Both the position numbers and the translations under genes were made by a program. Shown here one piece after another: positions 35,663 through 45,943 of a DNA stretch of 64,000 bases. Where the stretch lies: NCBI RefSeq assembly GCF_002101395.1, contig NZ_CP019707.1, positions 12,332-76,331 on the forward strand, given 5' to 3'. The DNA is from Pantoea alhagi (lineage in GTDB: Bacteria; Pseudomonadota; Gammaproteobacteria; Enterobacterales; Enterobacteriaceae). Positions within the stretch are counted from its first letter, which is position 1; each line of letters begins with the position of its first letter. The notes under the pieces were generated by a model. The model did not search any database. It was not told the origin of the DNA and worked only from the letters and a program-made list of their open reading frames with translations.

Positions 35663-37778
35663 GCGAGAAAACGAATTCGTATATACCTCTTTCTGCCGTG
35701 AAGCTTATGACCTGCACAATGGATTCACAATTGAGGAGGCTGAAGCGCTCAGTACAAGTCATAAACGATCCCGCCACTACAGCAGGTGTGGCCCCCTTTC
35801 ATCTTTAATCACTCCACTGATGGATATCGCCAGGAATAGCGGGACCGGCCACAGACTGACCCGCCTGGTTATAATGGCGATGCTGGCTGAAATGGCTGAT
35901 GCCGGACAGCCCTGCTGGCAATGGAAGGAGGACCGGTGGATTTCCCTGTTTGGGAGGTGTCGTTCCGGAAAACCCTTACTGATGGCTTTTGCCTGTCATC
36001 TCGGACCCTTTACTTCTCCCCTGCACCTTCCTAATGAAGGGACATTTTCACTTTATGCAAGCTCCATTTATGGCAGCACTGTGTTCAGTCACCAGCTTGA
36101 CCTTCTGACCGAAACGCTGATTTCACTTGGCTATGCGCAGCAGAACCAGCGTAATGCAGTTTCCTCTCCCCTGGGGCTATTGATGCTGCTCAATCATAAC
36201 CCTCGCCTGGAAGATATGACCACCGAGCTTCTCTGGCAGGCTCAGCAATACAACGATGAACAGGTCTCAAGGCATATTGGTAAAATTTCCCATGGGCTGG
36301 CAGCCTTAGGAATTATCAGCAGCCCGGTTCGCATGCGTAACTATACGGAATGGCATGAGAAGCCTGTCGATAATATCAGTCCGGAATGGGCAATGTGGTG
36401 CCGGCGCTGGCGCGAAACTTCGGTGCTTCGCCCCAGATCCCGCGAAAGTCAGTACAGCTTTATTCTCCGCTGTGGTCTTTGGCTTGCACAGGAGCATCCT
36501 GACGTACAAACGCCGGCTGACTGGTCAGTTGAGGTATGCGCCAGTTTTATCGCTGCAGCAGGAAGGATGAAAGTAGATGAGCTGGCACTGGGTACGAACC
36601 GCGGGCAACGGCGCTCCAGACGTTCAGGGGAGCCTATGAAGCCGCAGTCGCGCTCGCATTTTATCTACTCGTTGCGGCGGTTCATGACTGATTTTGAAAA
36701 CTGGGGATGGGGGCGACTTAAATTCAGCCCTGCCCGTCATCTTTCTACGCCCAATACCCCGCTGTTTCGAAATGGTGTAAATCCCCGCGTGATTGATGAT
36801 CCGGTCTGGCTCAAACTTATCTGGGCCAGCCTTAATCTGCGCCGTGAGGACCTTCTCAGCGAAATCCATTATCCACTGTCCATGATTCAGGCAATGGCCG
36901 TTATCTGGACGTACGCAGGCTTACGGCAGAACGAACTTCTGCGGCTGACCATCGAATGCGTTACTCCGCAGTCTGACGACATAATCAGAGAAGACGGTAG
37001 CACTGTGCCAGCCGGAACGCTGTGTTACCTGCATGTGCCTGCAGGAAAAACGTCTAAAGCCTTCGTTAAACCGGTTTCCGTGGTAGTAAAAAAATACGTT
37101 GATAACTGGTTAAACGAGCGGCCCGGGGATCAGGCAAAACTGAACGATGACCGGACCGGTGAGAAGGTTCGCTATCTTTTCCAGTACCGCGGCAAGCTGG
37201 CAGGCAGATATATGATTAACCGAACCGTTATCCCCATTTTGTGTGCGAGAGCAGGCTTACCCCTTGAAGACAGCGGTGGCCCAATAACCAGCCACCGGGG
37301 GCGGGCATCTGCCGTTACAGCGCTGGCAAGCGTGCCGCAAGACATGTCGCTTTACGAACTCATGCAGTGGGCTGGACACTCTACCCCTCAGTCAACCATG
37401 CATTACCTTCGCATACGGCCCACGCAGCTGGCGGCATCGTTTGTTAAAGCTGATCGGGTAACTCATATGATAAGCGTGCTGATTGACCATGATCCTGAGG
37501 CCGTCACACTCACTGGACCGGCCACCTATTATGATCTTGGCGACTCCCGGTGCATGAATCCGTTCTGGAGCACTTGTCCCCACAGAATGGCTTGCATAGG
37601 TTGTGATTTTAACCTGCTGAAAGACAGTGCCCATGGGCTAATACTGGAGAGCAGAACATCGATCAAGCGTTATCTTGAAGAAGTTCCTCTTACACCAGAT
37701 GAAAAAGCTATTGTGGAGCAAGATGCTGAAAAAATCGAACATGCACTAATTAAATTAAAAGAGAAATCATCAGGGTGA
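35652..37778 (+). CDS. Tyrosine recombinase 2 of the umuC element (TnpB-like, long form)
   Basis: The 708-residue protein has a large N-terminal region of unknown fold (1-390) and a C-terminal catalytic domain: TYAGLRQNELLRL (Arg), TSHRGRASAVT (His and Arg), MQWAGHSTPQSTMHYLR (His and Tyr). A cysteine cluster follows (CMNPFWSTCPHRMACIGC), probably zinc-binding, and a charged helix ends the protein. Size and plan match TnpB of Tn554 and second integrases of related elements. No intact third protein of TnpC type is visible downstream. Confidence 0.88.
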   Translation: MKDKRENEFVYTSFCREAYDLHNGFTIEEAEALSTSHKRSRHYSRCGPLSSLITPLMDIARNSGTGHRLTRLVIMAMLAEMADAGQPCWQWKEDRWISLFGRCRSGKPLLMAFACHLGPFTSPLHLPNEGTFSLYASSIYGSTVFSHQLDLLTETLISLGYAQQNQRNAVSSPLGLLMLLNHNPRLEDMTTELLWQAQQYNDEQVSRHIGKISHGLAALGIISSPVRMRNYTEWHEKPVDNISPEWAMWCRRWRETSVLRPRSRESQYSFILRCGLWLAQEHPDVQTPADWSVEVCASFIAAAGRMKVDELALGTNRGQRRSRRSGEPMKPQSRSHFIYSLRRFMTDFENWGWGRLKFSPARHLSTPNTPLFRNGVNPRVIDDPVWLKLIWASLNLRREDLLSEIHYPLSMIQAMAVIWTYAGLRQNELLRLTIECVTPQSDDIIREDGSTVPAGTLCYLHVPAGKTSKAFVKPVSVVVKKYVDNWLNERPGDQAKLNDDRTGEKVRYLFQYRGKLAGRYMINRTVIPILCARAGLPLEDSGGPITSHRGRASAVTALASVPQDMSLYELMQWAGHSTPQSTMHYLRIRPTQLAASFVKADRVTHMISVLIDHDPEAVTLTGPATYYDLGDSRCMNPFWSTCPHRMACIGCDFNLLKDSAHGLILESRTSIKRYLEEVPLTPDEKAIVEQDAEKIEHALIKLKEKSSG

Positions 37779-38631
37779 AACGGACTGCAATATGAATCGC
37801 CGCGGGGTTTACGTCTCAGTTGCACATTCTGATTTTAATCAGAATCCTGCTTTTGAATTTCTGGCGCTTGATTTCTGGCACCAGGCGGTTCAGTCGGCAA
37901 ACATGATAGCCGTAAAGCCTGCAAAGCTTAAGCAAGCTGGGGAAAGCTGATCAAAGATGGGTATCAGAGAATAACGGTCGGTAGCAGCATTGATGTAAAA
38001 AATCACCTGGGGTTCCTGAGGTCCACTGAGTCCATCTTTATTGCGGCTCTAACAGGCTTACTTAAAGACCAGCATCAATATTTTAGCGGAAGGGTTGCAG
38101 GTGCATTCAATGTCTTTGATTAAAACCATCTAACTGATTTTTCCTGAGGCCTGAAAAATGAAGTATAAAAAGACCCTCTCTAGAACATGACAAAAATGTA
38201 ATGAATTTAAGATTTAAACCGTGATAACTTCTTAGTTAATGAGTAACAATAGCCAGGCTGGACGACGCTGTCTTGTCCTCGCAGCGAGGAGGCGTAGTAA
38301 AACGCAGCCAGATAAATCAAGCAGGTTAAAAATGGCTTACCCAGCAACTATCGCTTTTATAAAAACATCAACTATGCAGTCGGTTGTTTCCTTGTGCTTT
38401 TTTAATGAAATCCATGAAAACCAGTACATTTTCCACTGGTACCCTTGCTAGATGTCTTATTGATGCAAGGCATTTAAAATAAATGCAGTACTGCAAGTGA
38501 CTCAGCAAAGCGCAATAGCCTGCTCTGTTGTGAGAAAGTATTAAATGCGCCTGAAACAACTTAAAATCAGACAGACCCTGGCGGTAGTTATTACAGGCAA
38601 CTCATTATCTTTTATTTTTACGGAGTAAAAT
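37779..38631. other. Gap in the umuC element, possibly a decayed third gene
   Basis: About 850 bp without an intact gene. From 37792 a short coherent frame (MNRRGVYVSVAHSDFNQNP..., 51 codons) ends early, and near 38030-38120 another piece reads FIAALTGLLKDQHQYFSG before a stop. They could be pieces of one broken gene. The last 100 bp before 38632 include a GGAG ribosome site for the next gene. Confidence 0.4.
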
Positions 38632-40350
38632 ATGGCTCATTATGCATCGCCTACCATTACTTTAATTCGTTCGCTGCAAAAGCATGCGCATGTATTGTCA
38701 TTATATACTAAAGATATGCCTTACACTTTAAAGGCGGATATAATCGATCTCAGTTTTGATACCGGACGCATGATTGTAGAAGTTGAGTATACCGGAACGA
38801 ATATCGAACACTACCTGGCTGATGGCGGGCTGAATTTTGATATTGAGACACTGAAAGATTCCCCTGTGACTGGGCGGGAAACTTGTAGTTTCAGTAATAT
38901 TCCTGCGAAGCTGTACAAAACAGATAGTATGATGTATCAACTGGAGTTTCAACTCCCGGAAAATATTTTTTCTAATGTAAATAACGAATTGGCCCGTATT
39001 CCTTTTGTGCTTGGCATGCAAACCCGGGCAAGAATCGAAGTCTTTCAGCACGAACTTAACGTCCCGGGTAAACTGCGTGAGTTGTCGGTTGAAGGATGCA
39101 CGATCGAGGTTGATCTGGTTGAAAGCGTTGCGTTCAATGCCGGTCAGGAAATTCCAGGGATTACACTGGAATTTCCCAACGGAGACTCATTTTTCACTGA
39201 AGGGAAAGTCCAGCATATACGCCCTTTCGGTAACCAGGGTTTTGCAGTGGTAAATCTTCAGTTTATTAACTTAACATCATCCAAAACTCACGCGCTTTTC
39301 CATTACGTTAATGAAGCACAAAGAGAAGCCTCTTACCGTTTAGGAATACGGAATAGTATGACTCACCCGTCTGCTTTATTTATTCCTGGTCTCAATGAGA
39401 AGAGAATTTTACAGCGGGAGGCTCGGGAGAAAGAGAAGCATGCTCGTCAGATTCCCATGGAACGCGATATTATGAAGGTGGCACATCAACTCCAAATTGG
39501 ACTGATGTACATGAAATCGCGCCGCCAGTTTCCGGTTGATATTTTTTATGACTGTGTCGATACCCTGCTCTGTCTAATAGAGCAAGACAGAAAAACGTTT
39601 CTTTATATTCTTTCCCTGTTGCGGGATAAACCTGAATGGGTCAGACATGCTGTACAGGTTGCGGGAAAACTGGCGGATATGTTGCTGCTTCGCCATTCTC
39701 CCGCTTCAGAAGTACGTGAAGCCGTGCTGGGCGCTCTGTTACATACAATGGGTAAACCCTTATTGGTCAGTTCCAGTCTGCCATCGCTTAAAATAAATAT
39801 GAGTCCAGCTCATAAAGCGATTCTCAGAGGCCATGTGGCAGAACTGTTCAAGGTATTGCGTGAATCAGACTGGGAACCGAGCCCTGTCTGCCTTGATGTG
39901 ATTGAAAACGCCAACGAGCGTCTGGATGGTACTGGCTATCCCGCAGGTAAGCAGGGCAAACAACTGTCCGGGCTAGTGCAGCTGTTTTCGGTGATTAAAG
40001 CTATCAATAAACTACAGCATACGCGTAACGGTATGCAGGCCCGTGCGCCACTGGATGCCTACCGTCAGATTAATGATACCGGTAAAGCCTATAACAAAGC
40101 CGCACTTATTGAATATATCCAGTTATACAGCTCGAACCCAATAGGCAGTCTGGCAAAATACACGGGGGGCTTCCTTGCCTGGATTATGGATATCGACGAC
40201 AGAGGAATGCCTGCTAAAGTGCAGGTTGTTAAAGACTTGCGCTTCCCTTGCTCCAACATCAGCAGTATTATTTCTCACAGTGATTTAATGCAGATAGGTA
40301 AAATGGAAAAGATTATTAATCCTGCTGATTACGAATTTATGTCAATGTAA
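38632..40350 (+). CDS. PilZ-like / degenerate HD-GYP protein
   Basis: The 572-residue protein shows a YcgR-like N-terminal region (to about 130), a PilZ-like strand set (about 135-230, with RARIEVF and RELSVEGCTIEVDL), and a C-terminal HD-GYP-type domain (about 290-540). In the latter, LLHTMGKP replaces the HD-x-GK metal motif (D to T) and ENANERLDGTGYPAGKQG keeps the DGTGYP hallmark but has Asn in place of the preceding His. The phosphodiesterase is therefore probably inactive, and the protein likely senses c-di-GMP. Its gene lies upstream of a GGDEF-EAL gene in the same element. Confidence 0.7.
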   Translation: MAHYASPTITLIRSLQKHAHVLSLYTKDMPYTLKADIIDLSFDTGRMIVEVEYTGTNIEHYLADGGLNFDIETLKDSPVTGRETCSFSNIPAKLYKTDSMMYQLEFQLPENIFSNVNNELARIPFVLGMQTRARIEVFQHELNVPGKLRELSVEGCTIEVDLVESVAFNAGQEIPGITLEFPNGDSFFTEGKVQHIRPFGNQGFAVVNLQFINLTSSKTHALFHYVNEAQREASYRLGIRNSMTHPSALFIPGLNEKRILQREAREKEKHARQIPMERDIMKVAHQLQIGLMYMKSRRQFPVDIFYDCVDTLLCLIEQDRKTFLYILSLLRDKPEWVRHAVQVAGKLADMLLLRHSPASEVREAVLGALLHTMGKPLLVSSSLPSLKINMSPAHKAILRGHVAELFKVLRESDWEPSPVCLDVIENANERLDGTGYPAGKQGKQLSGLVQLFSVIKAINKLQHTRNGMQARAPLDAYRQINDTGKAYNKAALIEYIQLYSSNPIGSLAKYTGGFLAWIMDIDDRGMPAKVQVVKDLRFPCSNISSIISHSDLMQIGKMEKIINPADYEFMSM

Positions 40351-41062
40351 TAATAACCAATGAAAATCCAGCTCTTTTAAATGATTATGGCAGCAAATAG
40401 TCAACGGTTATCTGATTTATTCTGAAGCTAAGAGCATCCTTTAATCAGTGACCATCCTTACTTTTCCTGAAACAGGTGAAAGAGCAAATGGCCCGCGCAT
40501 ATGAATATTACAGGCACAGGAGTAAGCCAGCAATGGTAACTACCGGTATTCTGGTGCGGGCCATCAATCAAAAATTTTATTCAGAGTTAATATGATTTGC
40601 GTCCCTAACCTCCAGTGATTTTTCAGCAGAAGCATCGCTTCCCTTCCAGAATTACTGGTTGTTGTTTCTGTACTACAGTTTAACGTGGGCTGCATAAAAC
40701 AGGTGATTGGCAGAGTATTGAAAATTCCCCAGATAAAGTCAGCCTTTATCGTATATTTAAATAGCATGCTGTTATCGTCCAGAACGATGCCGCGACGGTA
40801 GCAGGATATACGCTACCGTGTAAAGCGAACCGACGGGGATGTTCAGCAGCGCCTGCATTCTCTCATTTATGCTTAACTTTAATCTCTATTTGTCCGGCCA
40901 TAACGGAACGTTATCGAATTACTGGCGCTCCCGGGTTGATAAATATGTTTCCAGGCAGGTTGGCCAGGCTTACCTGAGACGTTTCTGAATACGGTTTTAC
41001 GCCCGTAAAACCAATAACGCTTTACCTGAGTAATAATTATTACATCGGAGAAATTGCAAGAC
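40351..41062. other. Gap between the two c-di-GMP genes
   Basis: About 710 bp with no supported gene; only short frames on both strands. It probably includes the promoter of the GGDEF-EAL gene. Confidence 0.4.
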
Positions 41063-43654
41063 ATGAATACAGTAACCGAAGCTGAACAAGACCTTCATCA
41101 CCGTGCTCGCGCGATTGTGAAGTATCCCCTGCTCATTATGTTCCTCATAATGGGGGGTGGGTTCCTGGCAAGTTTCGCTATGTTGCTGTATGTAGCAAAA
41201 GATTTTAACCACCAGGATGATATGCATAGCCGCCTGCTGCTGACGAAAGCGCTGACTCACCAGCAGGAAAGTATGCGCACGCAGTTGTCTGAATACGCTG
41301 ACTGGGGGGACGCCTACAGATTTCTTCATCAACAGATCAATAAAGAGTGGGCCTGGACAAAGCAAAACCTTGGTTATTCCCTCTATAAATCTTTTGGTTA
41401 CGAAGGAGTTTTTGTTGTTTCCGCAGCGGGCAAAACAAATTACAGCGTGATAGATGGACGGCTTCATTATCAGCCGCTGGAAGAGTGGCTGGGGGAAAAT
41501 ATTCTGACGGATATTCAGCAGGCGCTCAGTCAGTCAGGAGGCAAAGCGGTTTCTCGTTTTATTATTTCTGGGGAGCAGCTTACGCTACTGGCCGCAAAAG
41601 AGATGACCCCTGGCGGAGACAGCACGGTTCTGCCGCGCACCGCTCCTCCTTCCGTGATGGTTTTCGCCAATCAGATTACGCCAGCTGAGCTACAACAGTT
41701 AGGCGCGGAATATGATATTCACGATGTCCGTATTCTCGGGTTCTCATCCGCTAAAATTTTACCGGAACAGGGGCGCTTAGTTATTCCTGCCGCTGGCGGC
41801 AATGTAATCATTGGCTGGCAAGACGAAGAGCATGGAAGAATACTGCTCCACCGACTGGGCCCTCTGTTATTACTGTTAATGCTTAGCGCTTTTCTGCTGG
41901 CGTTTTTGCTGTCACGAAATGCGTTACGTAAAGCCCGGCTTCATGACGAGAGTAGCTTTCTGCTGGAGCAGAGCAGGCAGGCGCTTTCCGCCAATGAACA
42001 ACGATTACGTGATGTGGTGGAGAGCACGACGGACTGGATATGGGAAGCGGATAGCCGGCTGTGTTTTATCTGGCTATCGGAGCGTTTCCCTGCCGTAACC
42101 GGCTTCAGCATCGCTGACTGGATAGGCCGTCCGGTTCATGAGTTTTTACTCAGTGAGCAGCATATCGCCGCACAGCTGGCTGGACTTGCCGAAAACCCGG
42201 CTGAAATCTCTCTGTCTCTGCAGAAATGCCGCTATCTTTCTGCCCAGGACCATCAGCGCTACTGCAATATGACGGTAAAAAAAGTCTTTTCTGCCGGCAA
42301 CGGAGCGGCTTTTCGGGGAACAGCGACGGATGTGACTCTGGAGGTGGAGGCGCAGGAGCGTATACGCTATTTATCCCATCATGACGTGCTGACGGGCCTT
42401 GCGAACCGCGTAAGGATGAAAGAGTTTCTGGAAGGCAGCCTGCGCATTCAGCCTACAGCAGAACGCTCGCTGGCAATGGTCATGGTTGATCTGGATAAGT
42501 TCAAAGCCGTCAACGATCACTACGGACATGCAGTCGGCGATGAGGTTTTGCATGAGACCTCCGCACGTCTGCGGGCCTGCCTTAAAGATACCGATCTTGT
42601 TGCTCGTCACGGTGGTGATGAATTTATTCTGATCCTTCCCGATGTGGTTGACAGAGAGAAACTTGAAAAGCTATGCGCTTACATCATAAGTGAAGTCAAC
42701 CGGCCATTTGAGGTTGGGGGTAATGAGATCCAGATCGGCGCCAGCCTGGGTATTGCCCTTGCGCCGCACGACGCCCAGAGTGCCGGCGATCTTCTGCGGT
42801 ACTCAGATATTGCCCTCTACAAGGCAAAACATGAGGGCAGGAACAGATGGATATTCTATCAACAGGGGATGGCGGAGAAAATCATTCAACGACGGGAGCT
42901 GGAAAATGAACTCCGTGAGGCCATCGATGCAGAGCAGTTGCGGCTGGTATACCAGCCACGTTATGACGTAAAGTCATCCAATATCACCGCCGTTGAAGCG
43001 TTGGTTAGATGGGAGCATCCTCGCTTCGGGACAATTATGCCGGACCAGTTTATACCTCTGGCAGAAGAAACTGGCCTGATAGGTCGGATAAGCGGGTGGG
43101 TATTGCTCTCGGCCTGCCGGGAAACATCTGAAAATTTGCCGGGCATGTCGGTATCGGTAAATGTATCAGCATCTGAATTTCAGGATGAGGGCCTATTTAA
43201 ACGGATTAAAAAGGCGCTTGATATGTCAGGGCTTGCAAGTTCACGGCTTGAAATAGAAGTAACGGAAAGTTTGATGCTGATTGACCCCGTCAAGACACTG
43301 AAATTGATGAATCAGATCCGATCGCTGGGCGTAAAATTCCTGATTGATGATTTTGGTACCGGCTATTCTTCGCTGAATTATCTGCGCGATTATCCCTTCG
43401 ATGGCATAAAAATTGACAAGTCTTTTATTATGTCTGTAAACGACTCTTCTCTGGCGATGCAGGTCGTACAGAATATGATTGGCCTGGGTAAAGCATATGA
43501 TATGGAGGTTACTGCGGAAGGGGTGGAAACCGAAGAGCAGCTGGAGCAGTTAAAAAAGTTAGAGTGTGACGTCATCCAGGGCTATTACATTGGAAAACCC
43601 ATGACGGTAAAACAGCTACAACAGCTTAAAATCAACAGCGAAAAAAATCGCTGA
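41063..43654 (+). CDS. CHASE4-PAS-GGDEF-EAL c-di-GMP turnover protein
   Basis: The 863-residue membrane protein has a first helix (about 18-42), a periplasmic CHASE4-like sensor (with EYADWGDAYRFL), a second helix (about 270-290), a PAS domain (about 310-430), a GGDEF domain with intact HGGDEF at about residue 515, and an EAL domain (EALVRW at about 643, DDFGTGYSS, IKIDKSFI). Both catalytic sites look complete, so it could make and break c-di-GMP, or one could dominate. I start at the ATG at 41063; the TTG three codons earlier is less likely. It shares the element with the PilZ/HD-GYP-like protein. Confidence 0.93.
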   Translation: MNTVTEAEQDLHHRARAIVKYPLLIMFLIMGGGFLASFAMLLYVAKDFNHQDDMHSRLLLTKALTHQQESMRTQLSEYADWGDAYRFLHQQINKEWAWTKQNLGYSLYKSFGYEGVFVVSAAGKTNYSVIDGRLHYQPLEEWLGENILTDIQQALSQSGGKAVSRFIISGEQLTLLAAKEMTPGGDSTVLPRTAPPSVMVFANQITPAELQQLGAEYDIHDVRILGFSSAKILPEQGRLVIPAAGGNVIIGWQDEEHGRILLHRLGPLLLLLMLSAFLLAFLLSRNALRKARLHDESSFLLEQSRQALSANEQRLRDVVESTTDWIWEADSRLCFIWLSERFPAVTGFSIADWIGRPVHEFLLSEQHIAAQLAGLAENPAEISLSLQKCRYLSAQDHQRYCNMTVKKVFSAGNGAAFRGTATDVTLEVEAQERIRYLSHHDVLTGLANRVRMKEFLEGSLRIQPTAERSLAMVMVDLDKFKAVNDHYGHAVGDEVLHETSARLRACLKDTDLVARHGGDEFILILPDVVDREKLEKLCAYIISEVNRPFEVGGNEIQIGASLGIALAPHDAQSAGDLLRYSDIALYKAKHEGRNRWIFYQQGMAEKIIQRRELENELREAIDAEQLRLVYQPRYDVKSSNITAVEALVRWEHPRFGTIMPDQFIPLAEETGLIGRISGWVLLSACRETSENLPGMSVSVNVSASEFQDEGLFKRIKKALDMSGLASSRLEIEVTESLMLIDPVKTLKLMNQIRSLGVKFLIDDFGTGYSSLNYLRDYPFDGIKIDKSFIMSVNDSSLAMQVVQNMIGLGKAYDMEVTAEGVETEEQLEQLKKLECDVIQGYYIGKPMTVKQLQQLKINSEKNR

Positions 43655-43787
43655 GAATGCGGATGCAAAAGGGGCACCTGATGTGCAAAAGCGTTATCAA
43701 AGAATTCATCCGTTCCAGCCTGATGCTGGCAACTGTCGCCCGGTACAGGGAAGGAATAAAATTAATCTGCTGCAGGATTATCATGCC

Positions 43788-44468
43788 ATGACCACCCTTC
43801 TGATTGTTGAGGATGAACTGAAAACCGGGATTTGCCTGAAGCAGGGGCTTGAAGAGGCGGGATATGAGGTCACGCTGGTCAACGATGGCCGACAGGGCCT
43901 GGAGCATATTTTACAGCAGCACTACGACCTGATTATTCTGGATGTCATGCTGCCCTCCCTGGAGGGGTGGGAGATCCTGCAGCAGATGCGTATGGCCCGT
44001 CATGAAGAGCCCGTTCTGTTTTTGACGGCGAAAGATAATGTCAGTGATAAAATTAAAGGTCTCGATCTGGGGGCAGATGATTACCTGCTTAAACCTTTTG
44101 ATTTTGCGGAACTTCTGGCCCGCGTTCGCACTCTGCTCAGGCGTAACCGCGTTTTGTCATCCGTAATGTATGAAGTGGCTGACCTGGTAATGGATGTTCC
44201 CCGGCGCAGCGTGACCCGCTCAGGGAGAAAAATACATCTTTCATCGAAAGAATTTGTGCTGCTTGAGTTACTGCTACAGCGCCAGGGCGAGATCCTGCCG
44301 CGAAACCTGATCTCCTCTCTGGTATGGAATATCAATTTTGAATGCGATACCAATGTTATCGATGTGGCTATTCGGCGGCTTCGCAGCAAAATAGACGATG
44401 ATTATAGTCCGAAGCTGATTCATACCGTGAGGGGTATCGGCTACGTGCTGGAGATTCGCGAAGAGTGA
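43788..44468 (+). CDS. OmpR-family response regulator (CusR-like)
   Basis: The 226-residue protein has a receiver domain (D52 phospho-acceptor in LIILDVMLP, T80, K102) and an OmpR-type winged helix C-terminal part (with SSKEFVLLELLLQRQGE and NVIDVAIRRLRSKI). Its pattern is closest to CusR/IrlR heavy-metal regulators. The start at 43788 has AGGA upstream; the longer frame has no ribosome site. Its stop overlaps the start of the sensor kinase gene. No metal-efflux gene is left in the element, so its target is unknown. Confidence 0.9.
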   Translation: MTTLLIVEDELKTGICLKQGLEEAGYEVTLVNDGRQGLEHILQQHYDLIILDVMLPSLEGWEILQQMRMARHEEPVLFLTAKDNVSDKIKGLDLGADDYLLKPFDFAELLARVRTLLRRNRVLSSVMYEVADLVMDVPRRSVTRSGRKIHLSSKEFVLLELLLQRQGEILPRNLISSLVWNINFECDTNVIDVAIRRLRSKIDDDYSPKLIHTVRGIGYVLEIREE

Positions 44469-45880
44469 AGCGTAACTGGTCCCTGACCTTCAGGCTCAGC
44501 CTGATTTTTACCTGCGTGATGATGTCCGTCTGGCTGCTCTCAAGCGTTGTGCGGGTTGTCGCGCTGAGCAATTATTTATATGACCAGGACTTTTCATTGC
44601 TCAGCGGAAAAATTGAGCTGGCCACCGAGCTGCTGGAACATGAAGCCCATACCGGCAGCAGCGATCCCGCTCTGCTGGCAGAAAGGTTTAACGACGCGAT
44701 GGTGGGTCACAGCGGGCTCTATTTGTCTGTTAAAACCTCAGACGATAAAGTCCTGATTGACTATGCCTCATACGACTTTCCGCTGCCGGCGACGCGCTTT
44801 GCCCGTGAAGCCAGGCTCCTCGACACGATGCAGACGGTGGAAGAAGCTGGCTGGCGTTATAATGTGTTGGTTCGAAAAATCAGCGCAGAGAAAGCGGAAA
44901 GACAGCAGGACATGCTGATTACCGCCGCTTGCGATACTCGTCTACATGATGAGTATATCCGTCATCTTAAAATGTGGCTGATGTGGTTCAACGGCGCGCT
45001 GATCTTTATTTCCATATTTCTTGGCTGGGTTGCCACCCGCATCGGGCTCAGGCCGCTGAACGAGATTAGCCGGCTCTCTTCTGCTATTACCGTAAATAAT
45101 CTCGGAGAGCGACTGCCGGTTGATAAACTGCCGGCAGAACTGATGCCTACCGTAGCTGAGTTCAACAATATGCTGGAAAGGCTGGAAGATTCATTCCGAC
45201 GGCTTGCTGAATTCTCTTCCGATATTGCCCATGAGCTGCGCACCCCTGTCAGCAACATGATGATGCAGACTCAGGTAGCCCTGTCGCGAGAGCGCAATGC
45301 TGCCAGCTATCGGGAAACACTTTTCTCCAACCTGGAAGAGCTGGGCCGCCTTGCCAGAATGTGCAACGACATGCTTTTCCTGGCGAAATCAGAAAATGGG
45401 CTAATGGCTCTGGTAAAACAGCCGGTATCACTGCGAGCTGAGCTTGAGGAGTTAATCAATTTTTACGAACTACTAGCGAGCGAAGACAACAAATCTTTTG
45501 TGCTTGAGGGGGAGGCAAGGGTAACGGGGGATTGTCTGATGCTCCGCCGGGCATTCAGTAACCTGCTGACCAACGCCCTCAGGTATTCACCTGAGGGGGC
45601 AAAGGTTCAGATAACCCTGAGAGATGAGGCCGATCGGGCTTATGCCTGCCTGACCAATCCCACACAGGCGATGACGCAGGAGAAACTTAGCCGGCTTTTC
45701 GACCGTTTTTACCGAACTGACGAAGCACGAACAAACAGCACGGAGGGAACTGGTCTGGGGCTTTCCATTGCCCGTTCCATCATTCTGGCTCATCAGGGGG
45801 AACTGGACGTTTCGCTGTCCGGTAGCCTGATTACTTTTACCGTAACTCTTCCGATTGCCCAGGCCAGTCAGGATGGATAA
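44465..45880 (+). CDS. Sensor histidine kinase (CusS-like)
   Basis: The 471-residue protein starts with GTG overlapping the regulator stop. Two transmembrane helices (about 10-33 and 168-190) flank a periplasmic sensor; then HAMP, the dimer/phospho-acceptor H256 (SSDIAHELRTPV) and the ATP-binding domain (NLLTNALRYSPEG, LFDRFYRTDEAR, GTGLGLSIAR). It is the partner of the response regulator before it. Ligand could be a metal by family resemblance, but that is inference. Confidence 0.9.
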   Translation: MKRNWSLTFRLSLIFTCVMMSVWLLSSVVRVVALSNYLYDQDFSLLSGKIELATELLEHEAHTGSSDPALLAERFNDAMVGHSGLYLSVKTSDDKVLIDYASYDFPLPATRFAREARLLDTMQTVEEAGWRYNVLVRKISAEKAERQQDMLITAACDTRLHDEYIRHLKMWLMWFNGALIFISIFLGWVATRIGLRPLNEISRLSSAITVNNLGERLPVDKLPAELMPTVAEFNNMLERLEDSFRRLAEFSSDIAHELRTPVSNMMMQTQVALSRERNAASYRETLFSNLEELGRLARMCNDMLFLAKSENGLMALVKQPVSLRAELEELINFYELLASEDNKSFVLEGEARVTGDCLMLRRAFSNLLTNALRYSPEGAKVQITLRDEADRAYACLTNPTQAMTQEKLSRLFDRFYRTDEARTNSTEGTGLGLSIARSIILAHQGELDVSLSGSLITFTVTLPIAQASQDG

Positions 45881-45943
45881 ATATGCGGGACCAGGCCTGC
45901 TTGTTAATGTACATTGCACTGAAAGCAGGCAAAGAATAATAAC

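Noticed and set aside
37792..37815. TGAATCGCCGCGGGG resembling the end of the IS at 27.7 kb
   Set aside because: Similarity fades after about 15 bases and there is no transposase text; probably chance.
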